From positions 2,728,001 through 2,792,000 of the forward strand of contig NZ_JAFBBJ010000001.1 of NCBI RefSeq assembly GCF_016907085.1: a stretch of 64,000 nt of DNA, in the 5' to 3' direction. Below the pieces are notes generated by a model, which was not told where the DNA came from, did not search any database, and saw only the letters and a list, made by a program, of their open reading frames with translations. The translations under genes were made by a program, and so were the position numbers. Source of the stretch: Clavibacter michiganensis. Its GTDB lineage: Bacteria > Actinomycetota > Actinomycetes > Actinomycetales > Microbacteriaceae. Positions 19,012-27,890 of the stretch are shown here, piece after piece (position 1 is the first letter of the stretch; every line of letters starts with the position of its first letter).

Positions 19012-19080
19012 GTGTCGCAGATCCCCCGCACGCCCGCCCGTCCGCATCGCGGTCGCCCGACCGGGACGGCCCTCGCGTGA
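19012..19080 (+). CDS. Possible 22-residue leader peptide upstream of ThuA
   Basis: A GTG at 19012 is preceded by GAAGGAG at ideal spacing and opens a 22-codon frame (SQIPRTPARPHRGRPTGTAL as its core) that stops at 19078-19080. Its stop overlaps the GTG of the ThuA gene (GTGA). The arrangement suggests translational coupling: ribosomes load at the strong site and restart at ThuA, which has no good site of its own. The peptide is rich in Pro and Arg and matches nothing I know. It could alternatively be non-functional. Confidence 0.45.
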   Translation: MSQIPRTPARPHRGRPTGTALA

Positions 19081-19775
19081 GCGCCGCCCGGAAGGCGCTC
19101 GTCGTCCGCGGGGGCTGGGACGGCCACATGCCCGTGGAGACCACGGGCCTGTTCATCCCGTTCCTCGAGCAGAACGGCTTCGAGGTGCGCGTCGAGGAGG
19201 GATCGGCCGTCTACGCCGACGTCGACGCGATGGCCGAGACCGACCTCATCGTCCAGGCCAACACCATGACGACCATCGAGCCCGAGGAGATGGCCGGCCT
19301 GTACGCCGCCGTCGTCGCGGGGACCGGGATGGCCGGCTGGCACGGCGGCATCGCGGACTCGTACCGGAACACGGCCGACTACCTGCACATGATCGGCGGC
19401 CAGTTCGCCCACCACGCGGGCAAGGACCCGGCCGAGCGCACGGGCGAGCAGTCGGACAACTACATCCCGTACACGGTCGAGATGACCGAGCTCGGGCGCA
19501 CGCACGAGATCACGCAGGGGATCGCCGACTTCGACCTCGTGACCGAGCAGTACTGGGTCCTGAGCGACGAGTACAACGACGTGCTCGCGACCACGACGCA
19601 GACCGTGCGGCCGTGGGATCCGTGGCACCGCCCGGTCACCGCGCCCGCCATCTGGACCCGCCAGTGGGGCGAGGGCCGCATCTTCGTCTCCGCCCCCGGC
19701 CACCGCATCGAGGTCGTCGAGGACCCGAACGTCCGCACCATCATCGAGAGGGGCCTCCTGTGGGCAGCACGCTGA
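19077..19775 (+). CDS. ThuA-like domain protein
   Basis: 232 residues from GTG 19077, chosen because the preceding short ORF ends there. The glutamine-amidotransferase-like ThuA fold is recognised by KALVVRGGWDGHMPVETTG, GMAGWHGGIADSYRN and the C-terminal SAPGHRIEVVEDPNVRTII. Members are linked to trehalose/sucrose or other disaccharide catabolism (ThuA of rhizobia). It overlaps the oxidoreductase gene by 16 bases and follows a LacI gene, so it is a sugar-catabolic operon; the sugar is unknown. Confidence 0.85.
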   Translation: MSAARKALVVRGGWDGHMPVETTGLFIPFLEQNGFEVRVEEGSAVYADVDAMAETDLIVQANTMTTIEPEEMAGLYAAVVAGTGMAGWHGGIADSYRNTADYLHMIGGQFAHHAGKDPAERTGEQSDNYIPYTVEMTELGRTHEITQGIADFDLVTEQYWVLSDEYNDVLATTTQTVRPWDPWHRPVTAPAIWTRQWGEGRIFVSAPGHRIEVVEDPNVRTIIERGLLWAAR

Positions 19776-20869
19776 AGCACGACGACGACGCGATGACCCT
19801 CGGGATCATCGGCGTCGGCAAGATCAGCGAGCAGTACTTCGCCGCGTTCGAGAGCCTGCCGGGCGTGCGGCTCGTGGCGGTCGCCGACCTCGACCTCGAC
19901 CGCGCGCGCACGGTCGCCGAGGCGCAGGGCGTGGACGCGCTGAGCGTCGACGACCTCATCGCCGACCCGCGCATCGACAGCGTGCTCAACCTCACCATCC
20001 CCGCCGCGCACGCCGAGGTCGACCTCCGCGTGCTCGAGGCCGGGAAGCACGTGTACGGCGAGAAGCCGCTCGCGCTGAGTCCCGCAGAGGCCGAGCCGAT
20101 CCTGCGGCTCGCCGAGGAGAAGGGGCTGCGCGTCGGATCCGCGCCGGACACCGTCCTCGGCACCGGCATCCAGACGGCCCGCGCCGTGCTCGACGCCGGG
20201 ACGATCGGGAAGCCCGTCGCCGCGAACGCGTTCTGGGGCGCTCCCGGGCATGAGCTCTGGCACCCCGCCCCGGCGTTCTACTACCAGCCGGGGGCCGGCC
20301 CGATGTTCGACATGGGGCCGTACTACCTCACGGCCCTCGTGACGCTGCTCGGCCCGATCACGCGCGTGCAGGGCGCGTCGCTGCGGTCCGACCGCGTGCG
20401 CTCCGCCGCATCCGACCCCGAGTCGCGCGAGATCCCCGTCACCGTCGACACGCACGTGAGCGCCGTGCTCACGCACGAGTCGGGCGCGGTCTCCACCGTC
20501 ACGATGAGCTTCGACATCTGGGCCACGCGGATCCCGAACATCGAGGTGTACGGCACCGCCGGGACGTTGTCGGTTCCGGACCCGAACCACTTCTCCGGGC
20601 CCGTGCAGGTCGCCACGTCCGCCGACCGCGAGTGGACGGACGTCGAGCCGAGCGCCGGCTTCGTCGACGCCGGCCGCGGCTGCGGCCTCGCGGAGATGGC
20701 CGACGCGATCCGCCGGGGCGTGCCGCACCGCGCGTCCGGGGAGCTCGCGTTCCACGTGCTCGAGGTCATGGACGCGATCCTCGACCCCGCCGCGACGGGC
20801 GAGATCCGCAGCACCGTGGGGCGGCCCGAGGCCGTTCCGCTGGGGCAACCGGGGCGCTCCGGGGACTGA
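19760..20869 (+). CDS. Gfo/Idh/MocA-family sugar oxidoreductase
   Basis: 369 residues from GTG 19760, which has GAGAGGGG upstream; an ATG at 19793 is an alternative. The Rossmann domain begins TLGIIGVGKIS, and YGEKPLAL carries the EKP motif that holds the catalytic Lys. The C-terminal alpha/beta domain includes FDMGPYYLTALVTLLG and PNIEVYGTAGTL. NAD(P)-dependent oxidation of a sugar or cyclitol is the family role. ThuA and Gfo proteins commonly act together on oxidised disaccharides; here LacI control is likely. Confidence 0.9.
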   Translation: MGSTLKHDDDAMTLGIIGVGKISEQYFAAFESLPGVRLVAVADLDLDRARTVAEAQGVDALSVDDLIADPRIDSVLNLTIPAAHAEVDLRVLEAGKHVYGEKPLALSPAEAEPILRLAEEKGLRVGSAPDTVLGTGIQTARAVLDAGTIGKPVAANAFWGAPGHELWHPAPAFYYQPGAGPMFDMGPYYLTALVTLLGPITRVQGASLRSDRVRSAASDPESREIPVTVDTHVSAVLTHESGAVSTVTMSFDIWATRIPNIEVYGTAGTLSVPDPNHFSGPVQVATSADREWTDVEPSAGFVDAGRGCGLAEMADAIRRGVPHRASGELAFHVLEVMDAILDPAATGEIRSTVGRPEAVPLGQPGRSGD

Positions 20870-20960
20870 GCGGACCTCGTCCGCGAACAGGTAGTGGGCA
20901 GCCTTCCACAACCCCGCTCGACGCCCGTTCCTGGGAGCCCCGGGCTACTAGCCTGACGCC

Positions 20961-21329
20961 GTGACCCGCCACTTCTCGCAGTTCCTCTTCGCGCCGTACG
21001 GCGACGGGGAGGGGTTGCGCGCGGTGGAGGCGGACGCGTCCGACGAGCGGCTCCTCGGCGCCGAGGCGTGCGACGCGGATGCGGACGACGAGCCGCGGGA
21101 ACGCGAGGCGGACGCCACCGACCCCTCGGTGTGGCCTCCGCTCACCGTCGTCGAGTGGCCGCTCACGCACCGGCCGTTCGACGACGACGACGAGCCGGAG
21201 ATCGCGGACGGTCACTTCGCTCCCGCGGACGAGGATCCGGACGGGGAGGCGCTGGAGGAGGCCGCGGCGCACGCGGCCCGCGCGGCGCTCCTCGCCGAGG
21301 TCTACGGCTGGCCGCACCGCGCGATCTGA
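20961..21329 (+). CDS. Acidic protein of unknown function
   Basis: 122 residues from GTG 20961, leaderless with TAGCCT (20949-20954) six bases upstream. Very acidic: runs such as DADADDEPRE and DDDDEPEIADG. No signal peptide, membrane segment or known motif. Three W/P-containing anchors (VWPPLTVVEWPLTHRPF) may be the folded part. Convergent with the GH13 gene across 48 bases. Not recognised. Confidence 0.6.
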   Translation: MTRHFSQFLFAPYGDGEGLRAVEADASDERLLGAEACDADADDEPREREADATDPSVWPPLTVVEWPLTHRPFDDDDEPEIADGHFAPADEDPDGEALEEAAAHAARAALLAEVYGWPHRAI

Positions 21330-21377
21330 CGCGGGTCCTGTCGCGACCGCCGCGTCGCGGCGCGGCCGTCCCGGTCC

Positions 21378-22733
21378 CTAGGCGCCGGCCAGCACCGCCC
21401 AGGAGTGCGCGGGGACCCGCCCGTCGCCCGCGAGGTCGCCCGCCTCGAGACCGCCGGGCGGACCGGGGACGGCGAGGGGCTCGTCGCCGAGGTTGAGCAC
21501 GAGCCGCAGGGCGTCCGGCGATCCGGGCGCGACGCCACCGGCCGCTCCCGTGCCGGACGGCCGCAGCGTGATGGTCAGCGCGGTGTTCGTCAGGCCGGAC
21601 GTCTCCATCCGCGCGTCGACCAGCCAGGCGTGGCGCCGGCGGAGGCCGACGAGCGCCTGGTGCATGCTGCGGATCCCGGCGGCGCGCTCGTCGTCGTGGA
21701 GGTCGTCGGGCGAGGCCGGGTACGCGGGGCGCACGGCGTCGTCGCCGCCCGCGCGATCCTCCTTCACGCCGGTGAGGCCGCGCTCGTCGCCCGCGTAGAT
21801 CGACGGGATGCCGGGCAGCAGGAGCAGCAGGGCGATCGCGTGGCCGAGGTGGCGCGGGTCCACCGCCGAGCCGATGCGCGTCACGTCGTGGTTGCCGATG
21901 AAGGTCTGCGGCGTGAACGACGGCAGCAGCTCGCCGTGACGGGTGAGGGTCCAGTCCAGCTCGAAGAGGTTGCCCTCGGCGATCGAGTTGCGGATCGACT
22001 TCCACAGCTCGTAGGCGGTGATGGAGTCGATGGTCGACTCGGCGGCGTAGCCCGCATAGTCGCCGTGGATCATCTCGCCGACGAACCAGGCGTCGGGGTG
22101 CCGCTCGCGGACGCGCGGCAGCACCGCGGCCCAGAACGACGCGGGCACGGCGTAGGCCGCGTCGAGGCGCCAGCCGGAGACGCCGCGGTCGAGCCAGTGG
22201 ATCATCACCTCGGCCAGGTGCGCGCGCACGGCCTCGGAGTCGTGGTCGAGCGTGACGAGCGCGCCGTGGCCCTCGAAGCCGACGGGCTCGCCGGCGTCGT
22301 CCCAGCGGAACCAGGAGGCGGCCTCGGATCCGGGGCCGTCGGCGAGCGCCTGCACGAAGCGCGGGTGGCTGCGGCCGACGTGGTTGAAGACGCCGTCGAG
22401 GAGCACCCGCACGCCGCGCGCGGAGGCGTCGGCGAGGAGGGCGTCGAGGTCGGCGTCGCCGCCGAGGCGCGGATCCACGGCCAGGTGGTCGCGCGTGTCG
22501 TAGCCGTGGGTCTCCGAGTCGAAGACCGGACCGAGGAGGAGTCCGTTGGCGCCGAGGTCGACGAGGTAGGGGAGCCAGGCGCGGATGCGGTCGAGGCGGT
22601 GGGCGGGCGGCGCGTCGGGGTGTGCGGGGGATCCGCCGTCGGGCCCGGCGAGGTCGTCGCGGGTCTGCGGCGCGCCCGTGAAGCCGAGCGGGTAGACGTG
22701 CCACCAGACGACGTGATCGGTCCAGGATGCCAA
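21378..22733 (-). CDS. Glycoside hydrolase family 13 (alpha-amylase family) protein
   Basis: 451 residues from TTG 22733, with GAGGAGC seven bases upstream and TAGGCT (22763-22768, minus strand) as -10. The (beta/alpha)8 barrel shows the GH13 regions: LDGVFNHVGR (I), GWRLDAAYA (II, nucleophile Asp), VGEMIHGD (III, acid/base Glu) and FIGNHDVTRI (IV, transition-state Asp). A beta-sandwich closes the chain. No signal peptide, so it acts inside the cell, probably on malto-oligosaccharides or trehalose-like sugars. Exact specificity is open. Confidence 0.9.
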   Translation of the reverse strand: MASWTDHVVWWHVYPLGFTGAPQTRDDLAGPDGGSPAHPDAPPAHRLDRIRAWLPYLVDLGANGLLLGPVFDSETHGYDTRDHLAVDPRLGGDADLDALLADASARGVRVLLDGVFNHVGRSHPRFVQALADGPGSEAASWFRWDDAGEPVGFEGHGALVTLDHDSEAVRAHLAEVMIHWLDRGVSGWRLDAAYAVPASFWAAVLPRVRERHPDAWFVGEMIHGDYAGYAAESTIDSITAYELWKSIRNSIAEGNLFELDWTLTRHGELLPSFTPQTFIGNHDVTRIGSAVDPRHLGHAIALLLLLPGIPSIYAGDERGLTGVKEDRAGGDDAVRPAYPASPDDLHDDERAAGIRSMHQALVGLRRRHAWLVDARMETSGLTNTALTITLRPSGTGAAGGVAPGSPDALRLVLNLGDEPLAVPGPPGGLEAGDLAGDGRVPAHSWAVLAGA

Positions 22734-22923
22734 GGGTCGCTCCTCGCGGTTCGGGTCGATCCAGCCTAATGAGCGGCCGTCGGGGCGCCCGCCGGACGGG
22801 CTCCGTCGGACAGCGGGAGGGGCGCGGTGGGCGGTCGGCGGCGCGGATTCGCGAGGCGGCCCCGCAGCATGTAGTCTGTCTCCCGGCCTGATCGCCGCTC
22901 GCGGGGATCATCGCCGCACGACT

Positions 22924-22996
22924 GCGCCCGTAGCTCAACGGATAGAGCATCTGACTACGGATCAGAAGGTTGGGGGTTCGAATCCCTCCGGGCGCA
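22924..22996 (+). tRNA. tRNA-Arg (ACG anticodon)
   Basis: 73 bases with acceptor GCGCCCG/CGGGCGC, anticodon stem TCTGA/TCAGA, loop CTACGGA (anticodon ACG, expected to be edited to ICG by TadA, encoded at 37553), T arm GGGGTTCGAATCCCT. Promoter box TAGTCT at 22872-22877. Confidence 0.96.
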
Positions 22997-23036
22997 CAGC
23001 ACCTCGGGGTGCACATCTCTGGTTGAGACAGAATGC

Positions 23037-23065
23037 CGAACGGCCCGCCACTGGCGGGCCGTTCG
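23037..23065. terminator. Bidirectional terminator after tRNA-Arg
   Basis: Perfect 13-bp arms (23037-23049 and 23053-23065) around ACT, 40 bases after the tRNA and 32 bases past the stop of the minus-strand LuxR-HTH gene. Confidence 0.85.
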
Positions 23066-23097
23066 CGTCTCCCCGGCGGCATCCCGGATCCCGCCTC

Positions 23098-23382
23098 TCA
23101 GCGCGTCGTCGCGAGCGGCTCCACCACGCGGTTCTCGTACGCCCAGATCGTGGCGTGCAGGCGGTCGCGCACGCCGAGCTTGTCGAGCGTGCGGCTCACG
23201 TGCGTCTTCACCGTCGTCGGCGCGAGGAACAGCCGGCCGGCGATCTCGGCGTTCGACAGGCCGCGGGCGACGAGCACGAGGATCTCCCGCTCGCGCGCCG
23301 TCAGCCGCGCGAGCTCCGCGCCGGTGCCGGTGCCGGCGCCGATCCCGCGCGCCGCGTGGCCGTGGTCGAGGAGCGCGCTCAC
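23098..23382 (-). CDS. Orphan LuxR/GerE-type helix-turn-helix protein (receiver domain missing)
   Basis: 94 residues. Residues 24-90 are a complete NarL/FixJ DNA-binding domain ([39 protein letters not shown]). The preceding [19 protein letters not shown] resembles the linker that normally joins a receiver to this domain, yet no receiver is encoded upstream in any frame. The GTG start overlaps the stop of the upstream membrane-protein gene (GTGA), so it is translated by coupling. It may be a remnant of a NarL-type response regulator or a real stand-alone regulator in the PadR operon. Confidence 0.7.
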   Translation of the reverse strand: MSALLDHGHAARGIGAGTGTGAELARLTAREREILVLVARGLSNAEIAGRLFLAPTTVKTHVSRTLDKLGVRDRLHATIWAYENRVVEPLATTR

Positions 23383-24446
23383 GGGGTCGGCCCCGGGGTG
23401 GGCGTGGGCGTGGGAGTCGGCGACCCCGAGACGGTGCCGTCGGTGGTCGTCACGCCACCGGCGCTCGGGGTGGGGGACGGTGTCACCTCGGGCTCCTCGC
23501 TCAGCGGCAGGGCCTTGGCGAACGGCGGTCGGATCCCGGTGCCGGGGTCGGTCGTGCCCTCCACGACACCTGCGTGCATGCGGTCGAGCGGGAAGACGTT
23601 CCAGGCGCCGTCGGACGGGGTCACCGACGCGCCCGTGGCGGGATCGGCGGCGATCCCGTCGGTCGCGGCGGAGCCGACCGTCGTGACCGGCTCGCCGTCC
23701 TGGTCGAAGAGCTGCACGCGCTCGAGGAGGTTCCCCTCGGCGTCGTAGGCGAAGAGGTTCGTGACCTGCTTGCCGTCGAGCGACAGGCCCGGCTGCTCGA
23801 TGTAGGAGGTGCTCGCCCCCGGATCGTTGTACTCCCGGACCGCCAGCTCGTTGAGCAGCGTCGGGATGAGCGCGAGGAGCACGAGCGCCGTGAAGACGCT
23901 CACGACCGTGCGGAGGGCCTGCGCCGGCCGGGACCGCGCCCAACGTCCGCGGCCCCATTGGACGCTGATCACCGTCAGGACGACGAGGATCGTCCAGCCG
24001 ACGAGGGTCGTCGGCAGCACGCGCAGGCTCCCGAGCGTCAGGCCGAGGAACTGGTACCCCGCCCACGCCCGCAGCAGCCACCACACCGGGCGGAAGACGA
24101 TCAGCAGGTCGAGGATCGCGGAGAGCTCGCGGTTGGCGCGGATCCGCGCGTGCAGCTCTCGGGCTCGCTCGCGCACGCCGTCCCGCAGCTGCGTCAGCGG
24201 CGAGGTCGCGGGCGTCGCGACCGCGCGTTCCGGCAGCCCCGCCGAGCTGCGCAGCTCGTCCGCGTAGCGCACGGGATCGCCGAGCTCGAGGGCGCCGTCG
24301 TGATCCGCGGCCTCCTCCTGCAGGTCGGCCTCGAGGCCGCCCGTGAGGTCGTCGACGTCCTCGGGATCGAGGTCGGCGAGCCGGGCGCGCACGGCCGCGG
24401 CGAACGCCTGGATGCGGGTGTCGAGGGTGGGATCTGCGGTGTTCAC
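23379..24446 (-). CDS. Membrane protein with HAAS/permease-prefix-like N-terminus, PadR-linked
   Basis: 355 residues. Residues 1-70 resemble the HAAS / permease-prefix helical domain that typically accompanies PadR regulators ([20 protein letters not shown]). Three hydrophobic stretches follow (about 110-135, 140-165, 180-200), then a ~150-residue extracellular-type part and a Pro/Thr tail ([12 protein letters not shown]). Middle gene of a three-gene operon: ATGA overlap with padR, GTGA overlap with the HTH gene. Likely a signalling or envelope protein; function unknown. Confidence 0.7.
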   Translation of the reverse strand: MNTADPTLDTRIQAFAAAVRARLADLDPEDVDDLTGGLEADLQEEAADHDGALELGDPVRYADELRSSAGLPERAVATPATSPLTQLRDGVRERARELHARIRANRELSAILDLLIVFRPVWWLLRAWAGYQFLGLTLGSLRVLPTTLVGWTILVVLTVISVQWGRGRWARSRPAQALRTVVSVFTALVLLALIPTLLNELAVREYNDPGASTSYIEQPGLSLDGKQVTNLFAYDAEGNLLERVQLFDQDGEPVTTVGSAATDGIAADPATGASVTPSDGAWNVFPLDRMHAGVVEGTTDPGTGIRPPFAKALPLSEEPEVTPSPTPSAGGVTTTDGTVSGSPTPTPTPTPGPTP

Positions 24447-24859
24447 GGCTTCTCTCCGATCGTGCGGACGTTCACGGATGCGGGCACGGGGCCCTCGCCG
24501 GTGCCGCCGGCCTTCCGGGTGCGGTGGGTCGGCGCGGGTGCCGGCTCGCCGAGGAGCCCGCTCATGGCCGTGGCGAAGGCCGCCCAGGTGGCGCGCTGCC
24601 CGGCGAGCAGCTCGCGGCCCTCGGGGTTGATCGCGTAGTACTTGCGGTGCGGTCCGCCCTCGGACGGCACCACGTAGCTCGAGAGCGCGCCGGCCGCGTA
24701 GAGGCGGCGGAGCGTCCCGTAGACCGAGGCGTCGCCGACGTCGCCGAGGCCGGCGTCGCGCAGGCGTCGGACGATGTCGTAGCCGTACCCGTCGTCGTGC
24801 TGCACGACGGCGAGCACCGCGGTGTCGAGCGCGCCCTTGAGGAGCTGCGTGGTGTCCAT
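24443..24859 (-). CDS. PadR-family transcriptional regulator
   Basis: 138 residues. The winged helix covers 1-95: [43 protein letters not shown] and the wing [13 protein letters not shown]. PadR proteins usually repress themselves and the downstream membrane gene. Its stop overlaps the next gene's ATG (ATGA). Just upstream TGCGT-N11-ACGCA (24876-24896) is a possible operator. Confidence 0.9.
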   Translation of the reverse strand: MDTTQLLKGALDTAVLAVVQHDDGYGYDIVRRLRDAGLGDVGDASVYGTLRRLYAAGALSSYVVPSEGGPHRKYYAINPEGRELLAGQRATWAAFATAMSGLLGEPAPAPTHRTRKAGGTGEGPVPASVNVRTIGEKP

Positions 24860-25035
24860 CAGTCGATCTCTCTCATGCGTCGCACAGTATCACGCAGTGC
24901 GCGGTACCTCGGAGTGCCGCGCATGGCGGCGCGACGATGAGGCGACGTCCGGGTGGGGTGGCGCGGCAGGCGGTGGCGTCGACGGGCGGGCGCCCGCCCC
25001 TCGTGCTCGCCGCGGGCCCGGTGCTACCGTCGGGC

Positions 25036-25356
25036 ATGCCCATCGTCCTGGAGGCCCTCGGCCGCGTCCTCGCCCTCGTGGGCGACGTCGTGCTGGGCGG
25101 CGCGGGCGTGACGCCCGCGATCCTCCTCGCGGCCCTCCTCGGCGCCGCATCCGTGGCCGCCGCGGTCGCGCTGGTGCGCATCGCCGCCGCGCGCGGGCTC
25201 CTCGTATCCGCTGCGCCGCCGCTGCGCCCGGACGAGGACGTCGACCTCCCGGTGCTCGTCTCCTCGAGCGACCCGGACGCGGACGGGCACGAGCGCTCCC
25301 GGGCCCCGGGCCGCCGGATGCAGGTCGTCGTGCCTGCGCCGCTCCCGGCCGCCTGA
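25036..25356 (+). CDS. DUF6412-type small membrane protein
   Basis: 106 residues from ATG 25036. Two hydrophobic stretches (about 8-22 and 26-52) and a polar, Pro-rich C-terminus. Proteins of this type sit next to a YidC paralogue in Micrococcales, as here (gap of 103 bases). Function unknown; possibly a helper of the adjacent insertase. Confidence 0.6.
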   Translation: MPIVLEALGRVLALVGDVVLGGAGVTPAILLAALLGAASVAAAVALVRIAAARGLLVSAAPPLRPDEDVDLPVLVSSSDPDADGHERSRAPGRRMQVVVPAPLPAA

Positions 25357-25459
25357 CCGCGGCCAGCAGGGGTCCGCCGCCACCGCGCGGCACGGATCCG
25401 GCGCGCGCCCGCATGCGACGACCAGACGGACCCCCTCCGCTCTCGTCGCAAGGAACCCC

Positions 25460-26227
25460 GTGGACCCCACATCGATCGCCCCCGTCCGAGCCGTGCTCGA
25501 CGGCCTGTCCCAGCTCGTCGTCGGCCTCGCCGACCTGATCCATCCCCTCGCCGGCGCCTCCGCGACCGGGGTGGCCGTCATCCTCCTGACCCTCGCGGTG
25601 CGGGCCCTGCTCGTGCCGGTCGGCGTGGCGCAGGTGCGCGCCGAGATCGAGCGCCGCCGGATCGCCCCCGCGCTCGCCGAGCTCCGCCGCCGGCACGCGG
25701 GGAAGCCCGAGCAGCTGTCGCGCGCGGTCCAGGAGCTGTACGCACGGGAGGGCGCATCTCCGCTCGCCGGCTGCCTGCCGACGCTCGCGCAGGCGCCCGT
25801 GCTCGCGGCCGTCTACGCCCTGTTCGCGCACGCGCGCATCGGCGGCGAGGGGAACGTGCTGCTCGTCGCGCCGTTCGCGGGCATCCCGCTCGGATCGAAC
25901 GCGCTCGCGGCGGCGGGCATGGGCGTCGCGCCGCTCGCCGTCGCGGTCGTCGTGCTCGGGCTGCTCGCCGTGGTGATCGAGGTCCGCCGCCGCGCGGACC
26001 TCCGGTTCCAGGGGCCGCCCGCGCCTGCCGACCCGGCGCTCCCCGGCATGGCCGGCATGACCACGATGATGCGGGTGCTGCCGTTCGTCACGGTCGTCTT
26101 CGCGGGCGTCGCCCCGCTCGCCGCGGCCCTGTACCTGCTGGCCAGCGCCGCCTGGACCCTCCTCGAGCGCGCGGCGCTGCGGCGCCTGCTCGGCCGCGCG
26201 CCCGCCCGCGGGACGTCGCCCGCGTGA
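25460..26227 (+). CDS. YidC/Oxa1/Alb3 family membrane protein insertase (second paralogue type)
   Basis: 255 residues from GTG 25460 with AAGGAAC upstream. The conserved 60KD_IMP core shows VGVAQVRAEIERRRIAPALA, the cytoplasmic hairpin RRRHAGKPEQLSRAVQELYA, and GCLPTLAQAPVLAAVYALF. Five membrane segments are predictable. It is not next to rnpA/rpmH/jag, so it is probably an accessory insertase rather than the essential YidC. Paired with the small membrane gene upstream. Confidence 0.85.
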   Translation: MDPTSIAPVRAVLDGLSQLVVGLADLIHPLAGASATGVAVILLTLAVRALLVPVGVAQVRAEIERRRIAPALAELRRRHAGKPEQLSRAVQELYAREGASPLAGCLPTLAQAPVLAAVYALFAHARIGGEGNVLLVAPFAGIPLGSNALAAAGMGVAPLAVAVVVLGLLAVVIEVRRRADLRFQGPPAPADPALPGMAGMTTMMRVLPFVTVVFAGVAPLAAALYLLASAAWTLLERAALRRLLGRAPARGTSPA

Positions 26228-26291
26228 TGCGCCGGGCCGTCCCGGCGGACCCGGTCTGCGAGGATCGAGGCACACCGAGCCGGGAGCCGCC

Positions 26292-27200
26292 ATGACCTCC
26301 ACCCCCGCGGGCGCCGTCGCCCTGCCGCCCACGCGCGTGACCTACCCGGCGGGATCCGTCGCCTCGGAGGGGACCGTCCTCCGCGTCGACGACCTCGCCG
26401 ACGGCACGCGCGCCGTCGTGCTCGACGCGACCGCGTGCCACCCGGTCGACGCGGCCTGGCCCGACCAGCCCGCCGACCGCGCGGTGCTGCGGGTGCGCGG
26501 CGCCGGGATCGAGGTGCTCGACTGCGTCGTCGGCGCGGCGTCGAGGGATCCCGCGGGAGACGCCGCGCTCCACGTCGGCGCCGACGTCCCGGTCAAGAAG
26601 GGCGCCGACGGCTGGTCGTTCGTCGCCGTCCACGTCGTGCCGGGCGACGCCGACATCCGCTTGGGCGACGCCGTCGAGGTCGCCGTGGATCCCGAGCACC
26701 GCCGGGCGCTGAGCGCCGGCCACACGGGCTGCCACCTCGCCTCCCTCGCCCTGGACCGAGCGCTCGAGGGCGCCTGGACCAAGGACGTGCCCCGCGACGC
26801 GCTCGGCGCCCCCGGCTTCGACGCGCTGGCCATCGGCACCTCGCGCATCGGGCCGTGGTCGTCCGTCGACACCTACCGCCTCGGGAAGTCGCTGCGGAAG
26901 AAGGGCTTCGTGCCCGCGACGCTCCTCGACCACCTCGACGAGGTGCGGGCCCAGGTCGACGCCACGCTCGCCGGGTGGGTCGCCTCGGGCGCCGCCGCGC
27001 GGATCGAGCGCGAGGGCGACCTGCTCACCTCGCGCCGCTCCTGGGTGTGCGAGCTGCCCGGCGGCACCGCGCGGATCCCCTGCGGCGGCACGCACCTGGC
27101 CGGCCTCGACGAGCTCGCGTCGGTCACGGTGGATCTCGAGGTCGAGGAGGCCGACGGCGCCGTCGTGGTGCGGATGCGCACCACCTGCGTCCCGGCCTGA
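26292..27200 (+). CDS. AlaX-like alanyl-tRNA editing (metal-dependent hydrolase) protein
   Basis: 302 residues with GGGAG ahead of ATG 26292. The editing-domain zinc ligands are all present: His144 and His148 (GHTGCHLA), Cys264 and His268 (IPCGGTHLA). The N-terminal 125 residues form a beta domain like the one preceding the AlaRS editing site. Known role: hydrolysis of misacylated Ser- or Gly-tRNA(Ala) in trans. The long N-terminal domain makes this a larger variant than minimal AlaX. Confidence 0.82.
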   Translation: MTSTPAGAVALPPTRVTYPAGSVASEGTVLRVDDLADGTRAVVLDATACHPVDAAWPDQPADRAVLRVRGAGIEVLDCVVGAASRDPAGDAALHVGADVPVKKGADGWSFVAVHVVPGDADIRLGDAVEVAVDPEHRRALSAGHTGCHLASLALDRALEGAWTKDVPRDALGAPGFDALAIGTSRIGPWSSVDTYRLGKSLRKKGFVPATLLDHLDEVRAQVDATLAGWVASGAAARIEREGDLLTSRRSWVCELPGGTARIPCGGTHLAGLDELASVTVDLEVEEADGAVVVRMRTTCVPA

Positions 27201-27324
27201 CGCCCCTGGTCGGGGGACTCCGGTATCCCCGCGCCTCCCGCGTCGGGTAGCGTGGACGAGCGCCGTCCGGCCGACCGGCATCCTCGGTCCGGCGACGGCG
27301 CGGCGATGGAAAGTGGTATCGAAC

Positions 27325-27855
27325 GTGGCAGCATCCCCCGCGACGAAGTGCTCGGTCTGCGGCAAGGCGAACCCCGTCGGCATGGCCACGGGCAACATCC
27401 TCGACCACGGTCGCAACCACGAGCGCTGCCCGGGTTCGGGGAAGCCGCCCGCCGTGTCGACCAAGCCCGTGTCGGCTGCCGCGAAGTCGGGCACCGCCCC
27501 GTCGCGGAAGCCCGCGAGCGAGGCCGCGAAGCGCGAGCCCAGCCGCAAGACCACCCCGGCCAAGGCCGCCGGCCCCACGCGCGGCGTCACCGTGCGCCGC
27601 GTCGAGGTCGACACCGAGCGCCTGCGCCTCCGCGAGGAGAAGCTCGAGCGGATCCGCGTGCAGCGCGAGGAGGCGGCCCGCCGTCGCCTCGGCGACTACA
27701 TCGTGCCGCTCGACGCCGACGGCCAGGAGGCCCCGGAGGCCGACATCACGCTGGAGACCATGGACGACGAGGCCCCGGCCACGGTCGAGCCCGGCGCATC
27801 CACCGAGTCCGACGTCGCGACCGCCGACGCCGCCGAGGGCCGCCCCTCCGCCTAG
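27325..27855 (+). CDS. Small putative zinc-ribbon protein with basic/Ala-rich linker
   Basis: 176 residues from GTG 27325, which has GGAAAG 11 bases upstream; a GTG four codons earlier (27313) is possible. The first 35 residues hold CSVCGK ... HGRNHERCPGSGK, a Cys/His arrangement that could bind zinc. The middle is Lys/Ala/Pro-rich, then a heptad-like coiled coil (RLRLREEKLERIRVQREEAA), then an acidic tail. Not recognised by name; the layout (metal knob, basic linker, coiled coil) suggests nucleic-acid or ribosome association. Confidence 0.6.
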   Translation: MAASPATKCSVCGKANPVGMATGNILDHGRNHERCPGSGKPPAVSTKPVSAAAKSGTAPSRKPASEAAKREPSRKTTPAKAAGPTRGVTVRRVEVDTERLRLREEKLERIRVQREEAARRRLGDYIVPLDADGQEAPEADITLETMDDEAPATVEPGASTESDVATADAAEGRPSA

Positions 27856-27890
27856 CGCCGCTCGTCGGCCCAGCGCGTAGCGTGGCGCTC

